DNA from: Flectobacillus sp.
GTDB taxonomy: Bacteria > Bacteroidota > Bacteroidia > Cytophagales > Spirosomataceae
Assembly (NCBI GenBank): GCA_029865665.1
Contig: JARXAV010000187.1
Span: 1-18,061, forward strand
Direction of reading: 5' to 3'
DNA: 18,061 nt
Shown here: in pieces, positions 8,289 through 15,662 of the stretch
Layout: each line of letters opens with the position of its first letter
How positions within the stretch are numbered: the stretch's first letter is position 1
Notes under the pieces: model-generated
What the model was told of the DNA's origin: nothing
The model's input: the letters and a program-made list of their open reading frames with translations, nothing else
The model's database searches: none
Translations under genes and position numbers: made by a program

Positions 8289-9989
8289 CTATTTAAGAGA
8301 AAAGTGTTCGGCAATAGGGCCTAAAGCAAGTGCAGGGAAGAATGAAAGAGCTGCAACAATTACAATGACCGCAAAAATAACCAAGCCAAACGTGGCTGTA
8401 TCTGTCTTGAGTGTTCCATTACTTTCTGGCGTATATTTTTTACTTGCTAAAATTCCAGCAATGGCAACTGGACCAATAATCGGCAGAAAACGTCCTAGTA
8501 ACATCACCAAACCACAGGTAATATTCCAGAACGGAGTATTATCGCCCAAGCCTTCAAAACCACTCCCATTATTGGCACTCGAAGAAGTATATTCATACAA
8601 CATCTGGCTGAATCCGTGATAGTTAGGATTACTTAACCAACCCGCATACTGAGTAGGGTCATTGGTATATAAATAACTCGCAATGGCAGTACTTCCTAGA
8701 ATCAAGAAGGGATGTAAAAGGGCTATCATCATAGCGATTTTCATTTCTTTCGCTTCTATCTTTTTCCCTAAAAATTCAGGCGTTCTACCAACCATTAAAC
8801 CACTAATGAAGACCGCCAAAATCATAAAGACATAAAAATTAAGCATTCCTACCCCACAACCACCATAAAAAGCGTTAATCATCATCCCTAACATCTGGTT
8901 CATTCCTGCAATCGGTGTGAAGCTATCGTGCATACTGTTTACACTACCTGTTGAGATAACGGTGGTGGCTATACTCCAGTAAGCAGAAGCGGGTGTGCCA
9001 AATCGGATTTCTTTTCCTTCGCTACTCCCTAAATGCTGACTAATACCCAAACGGTCAATCGCAGGATTACCCGCTGATTCAGAGAGCATCGTTGGCACTA
9101 CCAAGAGTGCAAAGCCGACGGTCATTACTCCAAAAATCATCCAAGCTAATTTTCGTTTTTTAATCACAAAACCCAAGGCAAAAATCATTGCGAAAGGAAT
9201 AATCATTTGGGTAATCATTTCTACCATATTGGTAAAATAATTTGGGTTCTCGAAAGGATGAGCCGAATTTGCTCCAAAAAATCCCCCACCATTTGTTCCC
9301 AAATGCTTAATCGCCGTGAATGCAGCCACAGGGCCACGACTCACTTGAACCGTATCTCCTTGCAAACTAACCATCGTATCTTTGCCTTCAAAAGTCATCG
9401 GTGTACCATTAAAAGCAAGTAAACCAGCCACGACAATCGCAATAGGAAGCAACAATCGGGTACAACTACGCACTAAGAGTGAATAAAAATTACCAAGCTT
9501 TTCAGAAGTCTGCTCTTTCATGGCTATAAATACCACCGCCGCTATTGCAATCCCTGTTCCTGCACTCAAAAAGTGCCAAAGCATCAAGATAAGTTGTCCT
9601 AAATAAGACATTCCAGACTCACCAGAATAGTGTTGCAAATTGGTATTACAGATAAAACTAATGGCTGTATTAAAGGCTAAATCACCCGACATAGATGGGT
9701 TATTATCTGGGTTGAGAGGCAACCAAGCCATATTGGTCAACACCAACATACACATCAGAAACCAAATTGCATTAACCGTTAATAAGGCTACTAAATGTTC
9801 TTTCCAATTCATTTGGTAGCTTTCATCAATCCCGCTCCATTTAAAAAAAAGTTTATCAATTGGGTTAAAAATAGGGTCTAAGAGCGTTTTCTGATACGTA
9901 AATAATTTTCCAATGTAATTTCCTAAAGGTAGGGCTATCGCTAATGTTAGTATGAACATTAACACAACCCCAAGTATTTCTGAGTTCAT
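8289..9989 (-). CDS. kdpA: K+-transporting ATPase potassium-binding subunit KdpA
   Basis: This 566-residue polytopic protein is the K+ channel-like subunit of the KdpFABC pump. The four selectivity-filter loops of this SKT-superfamily protein are visible: NTNLQHYSGE (about 115-124), GTNGGGFFGANSAHPFENP (231-249), TGSVNSMHDS (about 347-356) and SSSANNGSGFEGL (about 469-481). The filter glycines are retained. Start ATG 9989 gives the expected N-terminus (MNSEILGVVLMF). It is preceded by three micro-ORFs, one of them kdpF, with only 13 nt to the nearest. Length equals that of known KdpA proteins. No abnormality is seen. Confidence 0.97.
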   Translation of the reverse strand: MNSEILGVVLMFILTLAIALPLGNYIGKLFTYQKTLLDPIFNPIDKLFFKWSGIDESYQMNWKEHLVALLTVNAIWFLMCMLVLTNMAWLPLNPDNNPSMSGDLAFNTAISFICNTNLQHYSGESGMSYLGQLILMLWHFLSAGTGIAIAAVVFIAMKEQTSEKLGNFYSLLVRSCTRLLLPIAIVVAGLLAFNGTPMTFEGKDTMVSLQGDTVQVSRGPVAAFTAIKHLGTNGGGFFGANSAHPFENPNYFTNMVEMITQMIIPFAMIFALGFVIKKRKLAWMIFGVMTVGFALLVVPTMLSESAGNPAIDRLGISQHLGSSEGKEIRFGTPASAYWSIATTVISTGSVNSMHDSFTPIAGMNQMLGMMINAFYGGCGVGMLNFYVFMILAVFISGLMVGRTPEFLGKKIEAKEMKIAMMIALLHPFLILGSTAIASYLYTNDPTQYAGWLSNPNYHGFSQMLYEYTSSSANNGSGFEGLGDNTPFWNITCGLVMLLGRFLPIIGPVAIAGILASKKYTPESNGTLKTDTATFGLVIFAVIVIVAALSFFPALALGPIAEHFSLK

Positions 9990-10002
9990 GTTGTTAGATT
10001 TT

Positions 10003-10104
10003 TTAAAAAATTGTAAGCTTTACGTACACGATGTACAAAAGACAAAAGGAGAGTAACCAAATGAAAGCAATCAGTAAACCTTCCTTGATTTTCTGCCAAT
10101 TCAT
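10003..10104 (-). CDS. Novel 33-residue single-span membrane micro-protein between kdpF and kdpA
   Basis: ATG at 10104 and TAA at 10003 frame 33 codons. The product begins MNWQKIKEGLL, has a hydrophobic stretch (about 9-28, rich in L, I, F, W) and ends YVKLTIF. Lysines at the N-terminal end and one near the C-terminus flank a single helix. The gene starts 4 nt after the kdpF stop and ends 13 nt before kdpA, so tight operon spacing supports translation. It does not look like KdpF itself, which is present just upstream. No known family is recognised. A role as an extra pump subunit or regulator is conjecture. Confidence 0.55.
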   Translation of the reverse strand: MNWQKIKEGLLIAFIWLLSFCLLYIVYVKLTIF

Positions 10105-10108
10105 TCGG

Positions 10109-10186
10109 CTAAAACTTTTCTGGTTTTATCAAGACATAGCCGATATATAAGAACACTGCTATTGCCACAAAAAATAATGCGATCAT
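10109..10186 (-). CDS. kdpF: KdpF, small stabilising subunit of the Kdp pump
   Basis: A 25-residue ORF starts at ATG 10186 and ends with TAG at 10109. It is a single hydrophobic helix ending GYVLIKPEKF, which closely mirrors the C-terminal signature of known KdpF proteins (Y-[VL]-x-[YAI]-[LI]-I-x-P-E-[KR/A]-F). KdpF stabilises the KdpABC complex in the inner membrane. It is too short for most gene finders. It is separated by 4 nt from the ORF upstream and by 4 nt from the ORF downstream, so all three are probably read from one message. Confidence 0.88.
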   Translation of the reverse strand: MIALFFVAIAVFLYIGYVLIKPEKF

Positions 10187-10190
10187 ACCG

Positions 10191-10277
10191 TTAGATGTTG
10201 TTAAAGAGTTCGATGAAATAATAAAACAGGACAAATCCTAAGAGTCCTAAAAGCGTAAGCAGGGTTGTTAGTAACAT
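10191..10277 (-). CDS. Novel 28-residue membrane micro-protein, first ORF of the kdp transcript
   Basis: ATG 10277 to TAA 10191 gives 28 codons. The product is almost wholly hydrophobic: MLLTTLLTLLGLLGFVLFYY, then a short polar tail FIELFNNI. It is the first ORF after the sigma-54-type promoter, with a predicted leader of only about 19 nt, and it ends 4 nt before kdpF. It lacks the P-E-[KR]-F ending of KdpF. It could be an additional small subunit, a leader peptide or a membrane signal. The position and a coherent single-helix profile argue that it is translated. The function is unknown. Confidence 0.5.
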   Translation of the reverse strand: MLLTTLLTLLGLLGFVLFYYFIELFNNI

Positions 10278-10305
10278 GTTAATTTCTGTTTGTTTCTAGG
10301 TATAG

Positions 10306-10323
10306 ATTCAAGAGGTATGCCAA
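10306..10323 (-). promoter_or_regulatory. Sigma-54-type (-24/-12) promoter of the kdp operon
   Basis: The minus strand reads TTGGCATACCTCTTGA, which fits TGGCAc-N5-TTGc with exact GG-to-G spacing. The -24 GG falls at 10321-10320 and the -12 pair at 10309-10308. The only core deviation is GA instead of GC at -12. A start site is predicted near 10296, 19 nt before the first micro-ORF. A gene for an activator with the sigma-54 contact motif GAFTGA is the next gene upstream. Enhancer sites were not identified with confidence. Confidence 0.65.
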
Positions 10324-10389
10324 CAAAATAAAAAATAACGTAACTTCCTTTAAATCAATTAAATACAACAATGTCATATTTTTGGGCAT

Positions 10390-10416
10390 AAAAAAACCCT
10401 TTCATTTTGAAAGGGT
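10390..10416 (-). terminator. Intrinsic terminator downstream of the sigma-54 activator gene
   Basis: Arms ACCCTTTC (10396-10403) and GAAAGGGT (10409-10416) pair perfectly around a 5-nt loop. On the minus strand the stem is followed directly by seven T residues (10396-10390). It lies between the activator gene and the kdp promoter, so the two are separate transcription units. Confidence 0.9.
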
Positions 10417-10448
10417 CAATCCTAGCGTTTTGATAGGGTCTAGTTCAT

Positions 10449-10532
10449 TTAAAGTAATCGTGTAAAATCATTTTTAACATACATTTTTCGTAAAGACTCA
10501 TTGGCAAGGTCATCAAATCCAACATTTAACAT
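10449..10532 (-). CDS. Possible 27-residue ORF between the activator gene and its terminator
   Basis: ATG 10532 to TAA 10449 gives 27 codons. It begins 19 nt after the activator stop and ends 32 nt before the terminator stem. The product is mixed and amphipathic (MLNVGFDDLANESL, then RKMYVKNDFTRLL), with no membrane helix. The spacing suits a second cistron of the activator transcript, and the composition looks coding-like. With so few codons chance cannot be excluded, and no family is recognised. Confidence 0.3.
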   Translation of the reverse strand: MLNVGFDDLANESLRKMYVKNDFTRLL

Positions 10533-10551
10533 TCAAAATTTTGGATTATCA

Positions 10552-11898
10552 CTAACTATCTTCGAGTTTACGATATAAAGTCGTCAGAGCGATGTTTAAA
10601 AGTTCGGCAGCTTTCGTTTTATTGCCGTTTGTATAGTTCAATACTTTCTGAATATGGGCTTTTTCAGCAGTAGCTAAATCAAAGCTATTGGTATTTTTCC
10701 CCTCTCCAGACGTTCCGTAACCAGACAAATGCTGTATATCGAGTGGTAAATTCTCCGTCTTCAATACGTCGTCATTCATCATAATAATGCTTCGTTCAAT
10801 GACATTTTTCAACTCCCTAATATTGCCATTCCAACGATGTACTTTCAAGAGTTCTATCACCTCTTTATCTAGTGACTTTACTTTTTTGTTCATTTTTGAA
10901 GCAAAAACAGCGATAAAGTGTTTCGCTAAAAGCTCCACATCAACTGCCCTTTCTCTGAGTGCAGGAAGTCGTATTTGAAAAACCGAAATCCGATAGAATA
11001 AATCTTCTCGGAACTGCCCCGCTTCGATTTCTTTTGGTAAATCACGGTTTGTAGCCGCAATAATACGGACATTTACTTTGGTTACTTTGCTCTCCCCTAC
11101 TTTCAAAAACTGACCCGTTTCGAGTACCCGAAGCAGCTTCGCCTGTAAATCTAAGGGCATTTCACCAATTTCATCCAAAAAGATAGTTCCATTATGAGCT
11201 TCTTCAAATAAGCCCTTTTTGTCTTTTATAGCTCCTGTAAAAGCCCCTGCTTTATGCCCAAACATTTCACTTTCTAACAGTTCTTTACCAAAAGCGGCAC
11301 AGTTAATCGCCACAAAATTTTGGTTGTTTCGTTTACTCGCTTGATGAATTGCCTGAGCAAAAACCTCCTTCCCTGTACCCGTTTCACCCGTGAGCAAGAC
11401 CGTTGTATCGGTTTCGGCAACTTTTCTGGCTAAATCTATCGCTGCCCGAATTACGATAGACGTACCTATAATTTTATCAAAAGAGTGTTTCTCGCCTAAC
11501 TGTTTTTCCAGTTGTAACACCCTTTTGGATAAACTCCCTTTTTCAATTGCCTTATATACTAAAGGGATGATTTTATTATTGTCGTCTCCTTTGGTAATGT
11601 AGTCAAAGGCCCCATTTTTAATCGCCTGTACCCCGTCGGCAATATTTCCGTAGGCTGTTAAAAGAATGACCTCAACTGTTGGGTGTTTATCTTTAATGAT
11701 TTTGGCTAAATCAACCCCACGTCCATCAGGAAGTTTAACATCAGAAAGAACAACATCCACTTCTGAATGCTCTAACACTTTCAAACCACTCTTACAATCA
11801 CCTGCTTGTAGGACAACAAAGCCCTCCATCGTGATAATTTTTGCCAAGAGGTTTCTTAATTTTTCTTCATCATCAATAATTAGAATTGTATTATTCAT
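10552..11898 (-). CDS. NtrC-type sigma-54-dependent response regulator, probable Kdp regulator
   Basis: This 448-residue regulator has the standard three-part layout. The receiver domain (1-118) has acidic pocket D9/D10, phospho-acceptor Asp53 in LSDVKLPDG and Lys103. The AAA+ sigma-54 interaction domain (about 142-370) has Walker A GETGTGKE (171-178), the sigma-54 contact loop GAFTGA (218-223), Walker B GTIFLDEIGEM (237-247) and arginine-finger region FREDLFYRISVF. A Fis-type helix-turn-helix sits at about 411-448 (NGNKTKAAELLNIALTTLYRKL). It is the only response regulator here, and it lies directly upstream of a kdp operon with a sigma-54-like promoter, so it probably replaces the OmpR-type KdpE (inference). 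It is terminated before the operon by the hairpin at 10390-10416. Confidence 0.93.
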   Translation of the reverse strand: MNNTILIIDDEEKLRNLLAKIITMEGFVVLQAGDCKSGLKVLEHSEVDVVLSDVKLPDGRGVDLAKIIKDKHPTVEVILLTAYGNIADGVQAIKNGAFDYITKGDDNNKIIPLVYKAIEKGSLSKRVLQLEKQLGEKHSFDKIIGTSIVIRAAIDLARKVAETDTTVLLTGETGTGKEVFAQAIHQASKRNNQNFVAINCAAFGKELLESEMFGHKAGAFTGAIKDKKGLFEEAHNGTIFLDEIGEMPLDLQAKLLRVLETGQFLKVGESKVTKVNVRIIAATNRDLPKEIEAGQFREDLFYRISVFQIRLPALRERAVDVELLAKHFIAVFASKMNKKVKSLDKEVIELLKVHRWNGNIRELKNVIERSIIMMNDDVLKTENLPLDIQHLSGYGTSGEGKNTNSFDLATAEKAHIQKVLNYTNGNKTKAAELLNIALTTLYRKLEDS

Positions 11899-11979
11899 CG
11901 TTATGTGTTGCCTTGCTTGTATCGTCTTTTATTCACCTAGCTAACTCTGTCACCGCTTTCTGACCAATTGCCTTTTGAG

Positions 11980-12007
11980 CAAAGATAGGCGATTATCAGA
12001 GAACAAA
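11980..12007 (-). promoter_or_regulatory. Candidate Bacteroidota-type promoter for the activator gene
   Basis: On the minus strand TATCTTTG (11987-11980) fits the TAnnTTTG -7 element. A TTTG (12007-12004) lies 16 nt upstream, a little short of the usual 17-23 spacing. It would start transcription about 75 nt before the activator ATG at 11898. The match is by eye only. Confidence 0.35.
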
Positions 12008-12111
12008 GTCGCAATTATCCCCTTTAAGTTACTCAGAATCATCTAAAAAATAGCCTTGTCTTCGTTACTATTCTCTAGTTTTACCACAAGCAAACACCTT
12101 TATTTTAGTAG

Positions 12112-12179
12112 TTATTTCCAAAAATTAGAGTTAATTTTGGAAATAAGTCAATAAAAAACAAGGTTATTTCCAAAATTAA
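12112..12179. repeat. Three copies of a 16-bp operator-like repeat before the ATPase gene
   Basis: TTATTTCCAAAATTAA occurs directly at 12164-12179 and as an exact reverse complement at 12131-12146. A third copy (12112-12127), TTATTTCCAAAAATTA, has one extra A in the run and lacks the final A. Copies 1 and 2 form an inverted pair with a 3-bp spacer. The second copy contains TAATTTTG (12132-12139), a TAnnTTTG-type -7 element, and the third ends 4 bp before the ATG at 12184. This arrangement suits binding of a dimeric repressor, perhaps the ATPase itself, over its own promoter (inference). Confidence 0.7.
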
Positions 12180-12183
12180 AGAA

Positions 12184-13614
12184 ATGCTAGTCGGAAGAGA
12201 ACAAGAACAAACGATTTTATCAAAACTGTTAAAATCAACTCAAGCTGAGTTCGTAGCCATTTATGGAAGAAGAAGAATCGGGAAAACGTATTTAGTAAGA
12301 CAGTTTTTCCGTGAACAACTTGTGTTTTCATTTACAGGAGCATTTGAAGCAGAAACGACTATTCAAATCAATAACTTTTGGGTAGAACTAAAAAGAGTTT
12401 ATCCTCAAGCGAAAGATTTCGAAGCTCCGCACAACTGGTCAGAAGCCTTTCAATACTTAACAGACTATGTAATAAGTCTTCGAGAAAGTACTCAAAAAAT
12501 CGTCATTTTTATAGACGAACTTCCTTGGCTTGACCGAACGGGAGCAAACTTTGTATCTGCCCTAGAATATTTCTGGAATCAACATGGCTCGCAACAGGAT
12601 AAACTTATTTTTATTACCTGTGGGTCAGCAGCTTCGTGGATGATTGGCAAATTATTAAAAGCCCAAGGAGGATTACACAACCGAGTAACCTGTAGGATTG
12701 AGTTAAAGCCATTTACCTTGAGGGAAACAAAGGCTTATTGTTCGTTCAGAAACTTGAAATTTAACGACTATCAAATCGCTCAGTTATACATGATTTTGGG
12801 TGGTATCCCCTACTACTGGCAAGCTATTGAGCAAGGGAAAAGCGTAGCACAAGTGATTGAAAGTTTATGTTTTGATAACAATGGACTACTCACCAAAGAG
12901 TTTGAATACCTCTATTACTCACTATTCAAAAATGCTGAAAAACACATTAAAGTGATTGAGGCTTTAGCAGCACACCCATACGGACTAACCAGAACGCAGT
13001 TATTAGCAGAAACGAATATCAGCAATGGCGGAAATTTTGTACGAGTCATAGAAAACCTAACAGATTGCGGTTTCATTAAAGCATTAGAACCTTTCGGGAA
13101 AAAAAACCGAGATACGGTTTTTAGAATCATCGACTTTTATAGCGTTTTTTATTTAAAATACATCATCAATAACGTAGGGAATCGTAATAACACTTGGCAA
13201 AACTTGTCAACCAGTGCAAGTTATCATTCATGGATGGGTTATGCCTTTGAAAATATTTGCTTGACACACCTAAACCCTATTCACGTAGCCTTAGGTATTG
13301 GAGGTGTTTATACCAAAGTATCTTCTTTTTATTTCAAAGGAAATGATGAACTACCAGGTGCCCAAGTTGATATGGTCATTGAACGCAACGATGGCATCAT
13401 TCATTTATGTGAGGCAAAATTTACCAATACAGAATTCGTATTAACTAAAGAGGTCAACCAAGCTCTTAGACGAAAAAGACTCGTTTTTCAGGCAGTCACG
13501 AAGACTAAAAAAATGGTCGTAAGTACCTTATTCAGTACGTATCCAGCCATTCAAAACCAGTATTACAACGAAGAAATTCATTCGGAAGTAAGTTTAGAAT
13601 CTTTGTTCAATTAG
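12184..13614 (+). CDS. P-loop ATPase with DUF234/PD-(D/E)xK-like C-terminal domain
   Basis: This 476-residue protein is of the archaeal-type ATPase family common in Bacteroidota. It shows MLVGREQE at the start, Walker A GRRRIGKT (28-35), Walker B IVIFIDELPWLD (106-117) and a sensor-1-like ITCGS (144-148). A winged-helix-like stretch follows at about 255-300. The C-terminal part (about 320-476) has the nuclease-fold pattern E356, D396 in AQVDMVIER, and E410-x-K412 in LCEAKF. These suggest an intact PD-(D/E)xK active site. The cellular role of this family is not settled. Plasmid maintenance, defence or toxin-like activity are all possible. It is the only plus-strand gene. It is divergent from the activator gene and convergent with rep. 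The three-copy repeat in front suggests autoregulation. Confidence 0.85.
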   Translation: MLVGREQEQTILSKLLKSTQAEFVAIYGRRRIGKTYLVRQFFREQLVFSFTGAFEAETTIQINNFWVELKRVYPQAKDFEAPHNWSEAFQYLTDYVISLRESTQKIVIFIDELPWLDRTGANFVSALEYFWNQHGSQQDKLIFITCGSAASWMIGKLLKAQGGLHNRVTCRIELKPFTLRETKAYCSFRNLKFNDYQIAQLYMILGGIPYYWQAIEQGKSVAQVIESLCFDNNGLLTKEFEYLYYSLFKNAEKHIKVIEALAAHPYGLTRTQLLAETNISNGGNFVRVIENLTDCGFIKALEPFGKKNRDTVFRIIDFYSVFYLKYIINNVGNRNNTWQNLSTSASYHSWMGYAFENICLTHLNPIHVALGIGGVYTKVSSFYFKGNDELPGAQVDMVIERNDGIIHLCEAKFTNTEFVLTKEVNQALRRKRLVFQAVTKTKKMVVSTLFSTYPAIQNQYYNEEIHSEVSLESLFN

Positions 13615-13657
13615 GTAATTACGCAAAACTCGTTGCTACTTACTATTTTAAAACTTA

Positions 13658-13696
13658 GCATGAACCTGTTTTTACTATTCATAAACAGGTTCGTGC
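13658..13696. terminator. Stem-loop in the convergent gap between ATPase and rep genes
   Basis: GCATGAACCTGTTT (13658-13671) pairs with AAACAGGTTCGTGC (13683-13696) across 11 nt, with one T-G style mismatch. It lies between two convergent genes, where a bidirectional terminator is expected. Neither strand shows a strong U-tract, so termination efficiency is uncertain. Confidence 0.5.
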
Positions 13697-13709
13697 TGTA
13701 CCGCTCCGT

Positions 13710-13727
13710 AAGCCTTAATAAAGGCTT
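13710..13727 (-). terminator. Short hairpin at the rep stop codon
   Basis: AAGCCTT (13710-13716) and AAGGCTT (13721-13727) enclose AATA. The hairpin begins at the last base of the rep stop codon. It may help end the rep message together with the hairpin at 13658-13696, but has no U-tract. Confidence 0.3.
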
Positions 13728-15118
13728 TATACAACCGTCCATGTTCCATTACGTTGTACAGCAACCTCCTGTTGAAAGCGATGCCAAAACCATTCTTTAA
13801 ACAGATTTTCTTTCGTCTTTTGTTGCTGTTCCAACACCCTCACTCCTACAGAACTATTCAAAGCGTCCTCATTCACCGACCCGTCTGAATACAGAAAAAG
13901 GCTCGAAAATAGTTTTTCTGGATAAAGGCTTCTTAGTTGCTCTACAATGCTTAAAAACGCTTCACGACTGAGTTCCTGTGCGACTTGAAGTAGGTAAGAT
14001 AAATACCAATCGTTAAATTCTCCTTTCCATAAGGCATCCAATTGCTTACTATTCCACGTTTTATTGCCCTCTGTTGCCTTATTATCCACTGATACGGTAA
14101 TTACCTCGCTGATTACTTGAGGGTTCTTTAATGACCATGTAACAAAGCCAATTGGATTATATACACTTTTTCCTTCTTTGATAGACAACAAGGTTCGCTC
14201 AATTTGTATTTTTGTTTCGTCAAATCCATAAACCGATACCCATTGCTCCAATACGCTTAGGGTCATTCCCTGCCAATTTCTAACTTGTTGAAATATGCTG
14301 TCTAAGGGGGTTGGATTGATACTTTCCAATAATTCTTCCGCAACCTCGGGTAAAACCAGTAGTTTAGTCACTTCTTGTCTAGTTCTATTCGGTAAGATGG
14401 TAAAGATTAACGAGGTAACAGACCTACCTGTTTTAGCTTCCTCAAAAGTAAATTTAATGTCTGTGTAAGCTTCTAAATCTTCTTGAGCTTTTACGATAAC
14501 CCGCTGTTTAAAATTACCGTACAATGGGTACTTATCCACCACGTCCAACATTTCTTTTAATTCTACAATTTTTATCTGACGTTTTCCGATGGTTTCGTAT
14601 TGTTTCAGTAATTCGTAAATTCTAATGGAAAATGAACTTTGGAGTTTTAGAATATTACGTACGTCGTACATCAAATACTGACTTTGAAGTTGTAGCAAAA
14701 AAGGTTTCATATCTGGATGAAATGAAATATCTAAATACTTTGCTGCTTTTTCTTCAACAAAGCTTTTCACTCCTGTTGCGATATGGGTAAATAACTCCAT
14801 TTTCCCATCGGGAGTATCCATCAACACCCGAATCTCTCTCCTACCTAATCGCTCTGCTCCTTGTTTTAAATATTTATATGAGTGACCATCTTCTTGTAAT
14901 GCAAAGTCCTGAATAACTTCGTGCAAATAAATCCGATAGACTTTAAAGTCTTCGTCATCCCGATGAATCTTCATAAGCATTTTGGTAAACACACGCATTT
15001 CCCAAATATCAAACCGATATTTCCCTTCTACCAATCGATTAGCTTTTCTAACTAATCGAACTACATTAGATTCTTTATTGCTATTATCTTGTTTCGTTTC
15101 GCTTGATTTATTCTTCAT
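13727..15118 (-). CDS. Rep_3-family plasmid replication initiation protein
   Basis: The protein has 463 residues and starts at ATG 15118. The opening VVRLVRKANRLVEGKYRFDIWEMRVF and the following IHRDDEDFKVYRIYLHEV, YKYLKQGAERLGRREI and the SIRIYELLKQYETIGKRQIKI segment (about 165-185) are typical of Rep_3/RepB initiators. These use two tandem winged-helix domains (about 20-150 and 150-250). The C-terminal part (about 255-463) is longer than in small plasmid Reps and contains NPIGFVTWSLKN, seen in other Bacteroidota Reps. Such proteins bind iterons and open the origin. The iterons begin only about 40 bp upstream of the start, so Rep very likely also represses its own promoter. This gene is the main evidence for a plasmid or chromid. 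Confidence 0.9.
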   Translation of the reverse strand: MKNKSSETKQDNSNKESNVVRLVRKANRLVEGKYRFDIWEMRVFTKMLMKIHRDDEDFKVYRIYLHEVIQDFALQEDGHSYKYLKQGAERLGRREIRVLMDTPDGKMELFTHIATGVKSFVEEKAAKYLDISFHPDMKPFLLQLQSQYLMYDVRNILKLQSSFSIRIYELLKQYETIGKRQIKIVELKEMLDVVDKYPLYGNFKQRVIVKAQEDLEAYTDIKFTFEEAKTGRSVTSLIFTILPNRTRQEVTKLLVLPEVAEELLESINPTPLDSIFQQVRNWQGMTLSVLEQWVSVYGFDETKIQIERTLLSIKEGKSVYNPIGFVTWSLKNPQVISEVITVSVDNKATEGNKTWNSKQLDALWKGEFNDWYLSYLLQVAQELSREAFLSIVEQLRSLYPEKLFSSLFLYSDGSVNEDALNSSVGVRVLEQQQKTKENLFKEWFWHRFQQEVAVQRNGTWTVV

Positions 15119-15193
15119 AATTCCAAAAAATGATGTAGTCTGAACAGTTTTGGGATTTTTGTTATAGTTATAGTGAATTTAAGCTATTTTTTC

Positions 15194-15275
15194 GGTAAAA
15201 CTGTTATAGTTCATAGGTAAAATTGTTATAGTTGTAGGTAAATCTGTTATAGTTGTAGGTAAAATTGTTATATTT
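15194..15275 (+). repeat. Tandem iterons, 21-22-bp period
   Basis: Four consecutive units of GGTAAAATTGTTATAGTT type occur with starts of the GTTATAGTT core at 15203, 15225, 15246 and 15267. The spacing is 22, 21 and 21 bp, about two helical turns, so Rep monomers would line up on one DNA face. The last core is degenerate (GTTATATTT). Confidence 0.88.
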
Positions 15276-15300
15276 AAGCTTGTAACTAACTGAAAATCAA

Positions 15301-15434
15301 ATAGATACAAGCACCGAAAATACATTAAAATACAATATTAAATAAAAAGAAAACAAACAAGAGAGAAAATTCTTTTTTTGAATGTGTTATTTATTATTTT
15401 ATTTAGTTTTAATTGTAAAAAAACAAGTAAAATA
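15301..15434. other. AT-rich tract within the origin, candidate DNA-unwinding element
   Basis: This stretch is almost all A and T, with runs such as TTATTTATTATTTTATTTAG near 15387-15406 and A-rich segments on either side. It lies between the tandem iterons and the inverted iteron at 15435, the usual place for strand opening. No ORF is supported here. Confidence 0.6.
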
Positions 15435-15627
15435 AACTATAACAAAAATCCAGAGATTCCTTTTTAAAAGCGTTCGTTTTTACCTTTTAAAACGAACTAT
15501 AACAATTTTACCAAAACTTAGAGGTTCAAATTTTGGATTTTTGTTATAGTTTGAGTTTGAATTGGAGTATCTGAGATTTATCAAGCAATTTTAGCATGTC
15601 ATTAGTTGATACAGTGATAAAATTAGC

Positions 15628-15662
15628 AATCCCAAAAGTGCAACGCTTGCACTTTTGGGATT
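15628..15662. repeat. Perfect 16-bp-arm palindrome at the origin edge
   Basis: AATCCCAAAAGTGCAA (15628-15643) and TTGCACTTTTGGGATT (15647-15662) are exact complements around CGC. The right arm runs directly into the iteron at 15666, sharing its GGGATTTTT flank. Read on the plus strand the stem is followed by a short T-run, so a terminator shielding the origin is also possible. Confidence 0.75.

Noticed and set aside
10494..10516. Second sigma-54-like site (TTGGATTT...TTGCC on minus strand)
   Set aside because: The GG-to-GC spacing is 13 instead of 10 nt, and it lies upstream of the terminator.
14082..14090. DnaA-box-like TTATCCACT
   Set aside because: One mismatch, inside the rep coding sequence and away from the AT-rich tract; not convincing.
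15194..15275. CRISPR-like short tandem repeats
   Set aside because: The period is only 21-22 bp with no unique spacers, and a Rep_3 gene is adjacent, so these are iterons.
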